Shown here: piece after piece, positions 60,719 to 64,000 of the stretch
Layout of the letters: each line of letters opens with the position of its first letter
Numbering within the stretch: the first letter of the stretch is position 1
DNA from: Cordylochernes scorpioides
Taxonomy: Eukaryota; Arthropoda; Arachnida; Pseudoscorpiones; Chernetidae
Assembly: GCA_030710605.1 (NCBI GenBank)
Contig: CP092880.1
Span: 20,087,791 to 20,151,790 of the forward strand
DNA: 64,000 nucleotides
Direction: 5' to 3'
The notes under the pieces: model-generated
Told to the model about the DNA's origin: nothing
Database searches by the model: none
What the model saw: the letters and a program-made list of their open reading frames with translations, nothing else
Program-made: the position numbers and the translations under genes

Positions 60719-63700
60719 CTAATCAATTCTCTCAAAATAGGGTTTGAGTCTTGAGACATGGACAATCAATGGGTCTTGGCCAGGATTATCTTTCGGCTCA
60801 ATAAAGTAATTTATGTTGGACAGCTTCTTTAATATTCGATATGGGCCAAAATATTTTCTCAATAGTTTTTCACATTTTCCGATTTTCCTGACTGGTGTCC
60901 AAACTGCCACTAAATGTCCTGGTTCATAGATTCTCTCGTTGTGTTTTTTGTCATAGTTTCTTTTCATTCTTTCCTGAGTCTTCTCTGTGTTGTTAATGAC
61001 TACCTGTCTCGTCCTTGCTATTTTATCTAAGTAGTTTTCTATATATTCGTCGTAATCGTCCATGTTACTGTCCGTTGGGATATTCTCGTCGTCTAAGAGG
61101 GACATGGGTTCCCTCCCAAACAACAGGAAAAATGGAGAGTAGCCTGTGGTTTCTTGAATTGTGGTATTATACGCGTGGGTGATAAAAGGTAGGATTTCGT
61201 CCCAGTTCTTCTGATCCGTATTCACATACATGCTGATCATATTGATTAAAGTTCTATTTAGCCGTTCCGTTAGTCCGTTAGTCTGGGGGTGGTAGCTCGT
61301 TGTGAAGCAATGTTTAACTTTGCACATTTTCATAACCTCCTTCATCAAATTGCTAGTGAATTGTGAACCTCTGTCGCTGATAAGAAATCTTGGAGCCCCG
61401 TGACGTAAAAATATATGTTCGATTAAAAATGTAGAGACTTCTTTCACTGTCGCTTCTGGTACTGCCTTTGTTTCAGCATACTTGGTATAATAATCCGTCA
61501 ACACAATTATCCATTTCCTTCTTCTTTTCGTTGATGGCAAGGGACCAACAAAGTCAATCCCGATTCTTTCAAAAGGGTAGTTAGCTGGGGGAATAGGTTG
61601 TAAAAGTCCAGAAGGCAACTGATTTGAACCTTTCCGACTTTGGCAAAGATGGCACGTCTTTACAAATTCGGAAACATCTTTCAGCATGGAAGGCCAATAG
61701 TATTTATTCTTCAATCGGTATGTGGTTCTGGCGACGCCCAGATGGCCATTCAGCATATGGTTGTGGTATTCACTCATGATTTCTTTCCTTCTCTTCTTTG
61801 GCACGACCAGCAACCATTCTCTACCTTCAGGATTTGGATTTTTCTTGTAGAGACACCCATTTTCTTCTTTAAAGTTCTGTGTAATTGAACGCTTGTTTCC
61901 ACTAAGGTTCTTCTTAATATTCTCAATAAAATCAACCTTTTCGTCTATTATTTGATTCAGAAATAGTCTTTCATAGTCCTCGTCCCATTCGTTTTCTGGT
62001 AAGGGTCCTCTAGATACACCATCAGCGTCCAGATGTTTTTTTCCCGATTTGTGTATAATTTCGAAATTATATTCCTGAATCTTCAGTGCCCATCGTGCTA
62101 ATCGACCGGTCGGATCTTTTAAATTCTTAAGCCAGCATAGTGCGTGATGATCAGTGACGATTTTAAAGTGCCTTCCATATAAATAGGGCCGTAATTTTGA
62201 TATCGACCACACTACAGCTAAACATTCCTTTTCGGTGGTTGAATAATTTTGCTCATCTTTACTTAGGGTTCGGCTCAAATATGATATTACCTTCTCTTCG
62301 CCACCGATATTTTGAATTAGTGTTGCGCCTAAGCCGATGTTAGAGGCATCTGTGTGAATGCAGGTGGCTGCATTTGGATCAAAGTGACCTAAAATTGGCG
62401 GATTTATAAGAGCTTTTTTTAAGGATTTAGAACGCTTCTTCCTGTTTTCCTGTCCAGATAAATTGCACATTTTTTCTGATGAGACTGGTCAATGGGTCAG
62501 CGATTAATGAGAAATCTTTAATAAATTTTCTATAATATGAGCACATTCCTAGGAATGATTGCACTTCTTTGGCCTTCTTGGGCTGAGGAAAATCTCTAAC
62601 GGCTTTTATATTATATTCGGCAGGTTTTATACCCTCTTGGTTGGTTATATGTCCAAGGATCTCAAGTTCCTCGAAAGCAAATCTGCATTTCTTGGCGTTC
62701 AGTTTTAAATTAGATTCGCTGAAGCATCTGAGGACAGCTTCGAGTCTTTTAATGTGGGTTGGAAAGTCCGAGCTGTATATAATTACATCGTCCAGGTAGC
62801 AAAGGCAAATCTGCCATCTCAGATTTCCGAGGACATTGTCCATGTTCCTCTCAAAAGTAGCAGGGGCGTTGCATAGACCGAAGGGCATTACGTTGAATTC
62901 ATATAACCCATGTGCCGTAGTGAAAGCCGTCTTCTCTTTGTCTCTCTCTTCAATTTCGACTTGCCAATATCCCGATTTGAGATCTATTGCTGAGAAGTAC
63001 TTGGATCCTTGGAGAGTATCCATTACATCATCAATTCTTGGGATATGATAAACATCCTTCACTGTTACTTCATTTAATTTCCTGTAGTCCACACAAAATC
63101 TGTATTTGCCATCTCGTTTTTTTTACCAATATAACGGGAAAGGACCAGGGACTAGAAGATTGTCTAATTATTCCTTCTTCAAGCATCTCGTCTATTTGAT
63201 CCTTTATGATGGTTCGTTCCTTAGCGCTTACCCGGTAAGGCTTGTGCTTTACCGGTTTTGCGTCTTCTGCATGAATCTGATGTTTTGCCAAATTGGTCCT
63301 GCCTAACCTCGATGAGAACAAATCAGTATACTTGGCCAAAATTTGTTTTAACCTCTCTTGTTCTTTAAATGATAAATTTTTGTTTATTTGAAATTGTATT
63401 TCGTCATTTTCATTTTGCTTCTCTTTATTCTCTATAAAATTTACCCCTGCAGGAAGACTTCCATAAGCCAATGTTTGGTCTTTCATGATTTTTAAAGGTC
63501 GAGGATAAGGGTTCTTTATCCAGATATGGGTTTTCTTATCCGTGACAGTAAGTAAACTTCTTGCCAATCGAATACCATTTGTTTCAGTCATTCTGTTGTT
63601 CTCTTCGATGACATATTCGCCATCCTCTGCTTCTATTGAGGCCCTAATCAATTTAATAGATAGTTTAGGTATAACGGTATCTGTAGTGCTCTTTATTTTT

Positions 63701-63983
63701 TTTAGATCATAATTGCTTAATTACTCATCAAATTATATTTCATTGTTTCTCGTTTACAATCAAATTTAGCATTCATTTTTTTAAGGAAATCTCGTCCAAG
63801 AATAAGAGTTCGTAGATGCGCGTCCATTACTACAAATTCGTGGGATAATTCAGTGTCATCAATTTTTAAATCTAAAATAATGCTACCTACCATATCTAAT
63901 TTTTTCCCATCGGGTCCTGAACACGTTTTAGTGATCCTATTTATTTCACGGCCAGCAAAAAGTGCTGTTCTTAGGTCGACCAC
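60719..63983 (-). pseudogene. Gypsy Pol polyprotein: protease, RT, RNase H, integrase; frameshifted
   Basis: The protease end with LILGRDFLKKM lies at 63983-63717 and is closed by a stop. Then come a linker with KPYRVSAKERTIIKDQIDEM and the reverse transcriptase: CVDYRKLNEVTVKD, FSAIDLKSGYWQVEI, MPFGLCNAPATFERNM and CYLDDVIIYS. A shift lies near 63100 and another near 62440. RNase H has IHTDASNIGLGATLI and TDHHALCWL. Integrase (62470-60719 frame) has the zinc pattern H...H...CHLCQSRK and acids in IGIDFVGP, SDRGSQF and PQTNGLTERLNRT, all intact. The chain ends with HVSRLKPYFERID. Integrase order after RNase H shows Gypsy; with three breaks the copy is inactive. Confidence 0.88.
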
Positions 63984-64000
63984 TGAAAGATCGGCGCCTG

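Larger units (their letters stand above)
60331..64000 (-). mobile_element. Gypsy LTR retrotransposon, runs off the right edge
   Basis: The 3' LTR (60331-60678) is TG...CA on the minus strand and is preceded by a purine tract (complement of cttccccctctcc). The interior to the window edge carries integrase, RNase H, reverse transcriptase and protease in that right-to-left order. The 5' LTR and gag lie outside. Confidence 0.88.

Overview
The window is AT-rich, repeat-dense, intron-bearing DNA from a metazoan. The retroelement set (Copia, two Gypsy lineages, Tx1/L1-like and Jockey-like LINEs, a Penelope-like element with a GIY-YIG nuclease, hAT, Tc1/mariner and Tigger-like DNA elements) fits an invertebrate, most likely an arthropod. 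An arachnid is my best guess from the style of the Gypsy gag and of the Penelope/hammerhead repeats, but the sequence does not prove it. There is no bacterial-style operon, rRNA gene, convincing functional tRNA gene or CRISPR array.

Host genes: five phase-0 exons on the + strand can be supported. They are a 3.76-kb repeat-coding exon (14209-17970), a terminal exon (23325-23558), a second repeat-coding terminal exon (25452-27278), an internal exon (35817-35996) and another terminal exon (37317-37547). All begin after an AG acceptor in phase 0 and can be spliced to one another without a frame change. They read as one gene with alternative 3' ends, or as two or three neighbouring paralogues. The two exons with large repeats encode Glu/Pro/Lys-rich low-complexity protein. 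Two of the terminal exons end in a short cysteine-containing hydrophobic and basic tail that could touch a membrane.

Mobile DNA, left to right: degenerate satellite and tRNA-derived SINEs (1-2.3 kb); a Penelope-like remnant with GIY-YIG nuclease and a decayed hammerhead (2.5-3.9 kb); a LINE tail and an RTE/SINE-like repeat with an internal duplication (4.1-5.2 kb); a near full-length Tx1/L1-like LINE on the minus strand (5.7-10.8 kb); SINEs and MITEs scattered through the introns (11-25 kb); a hammerhead-bearing repeat in tandem and inverted copies (27.4-28.1 kb) beside a 148-bp satellite; a very young Gypsy with identical 221-bp LTRs, a 4-bp target duplication and no integrase (29.9-34.7 kb); two further hammerhead families in the intron and 3' flank of the last exon pair (36.7-38.9 kb); many MITEs (39-46 kb); an LTR-element start (45.8-46.2 kb); Jockey and mariner fragments (47-48.6 kb); a hAT element with 8-bp target duplication interrupted by a Copia element (49.7-56.9 kb); GC-rich minisatellites (57-58.5 kb); two more hammerhead loci and a tRNA-like foldback (58.9-60.1 kb); and a second Gypsy running off the right edge (60.3-64 kb).

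The most notable signal is the recurrence of hammerhead ribozyme motifs (CTGANGA, stem II, GAAA, a tiny stem III, then NUH) on both strands at seven clear loci, plus several decayed ones. They sit in short non-coding repeats that are often arranged as head-to-head inverted pairs and are bordered by (TA)n. This resembles Penelope-derived retrozyme-type circular-RNA elements. One locus has a 343-bp tandem period.
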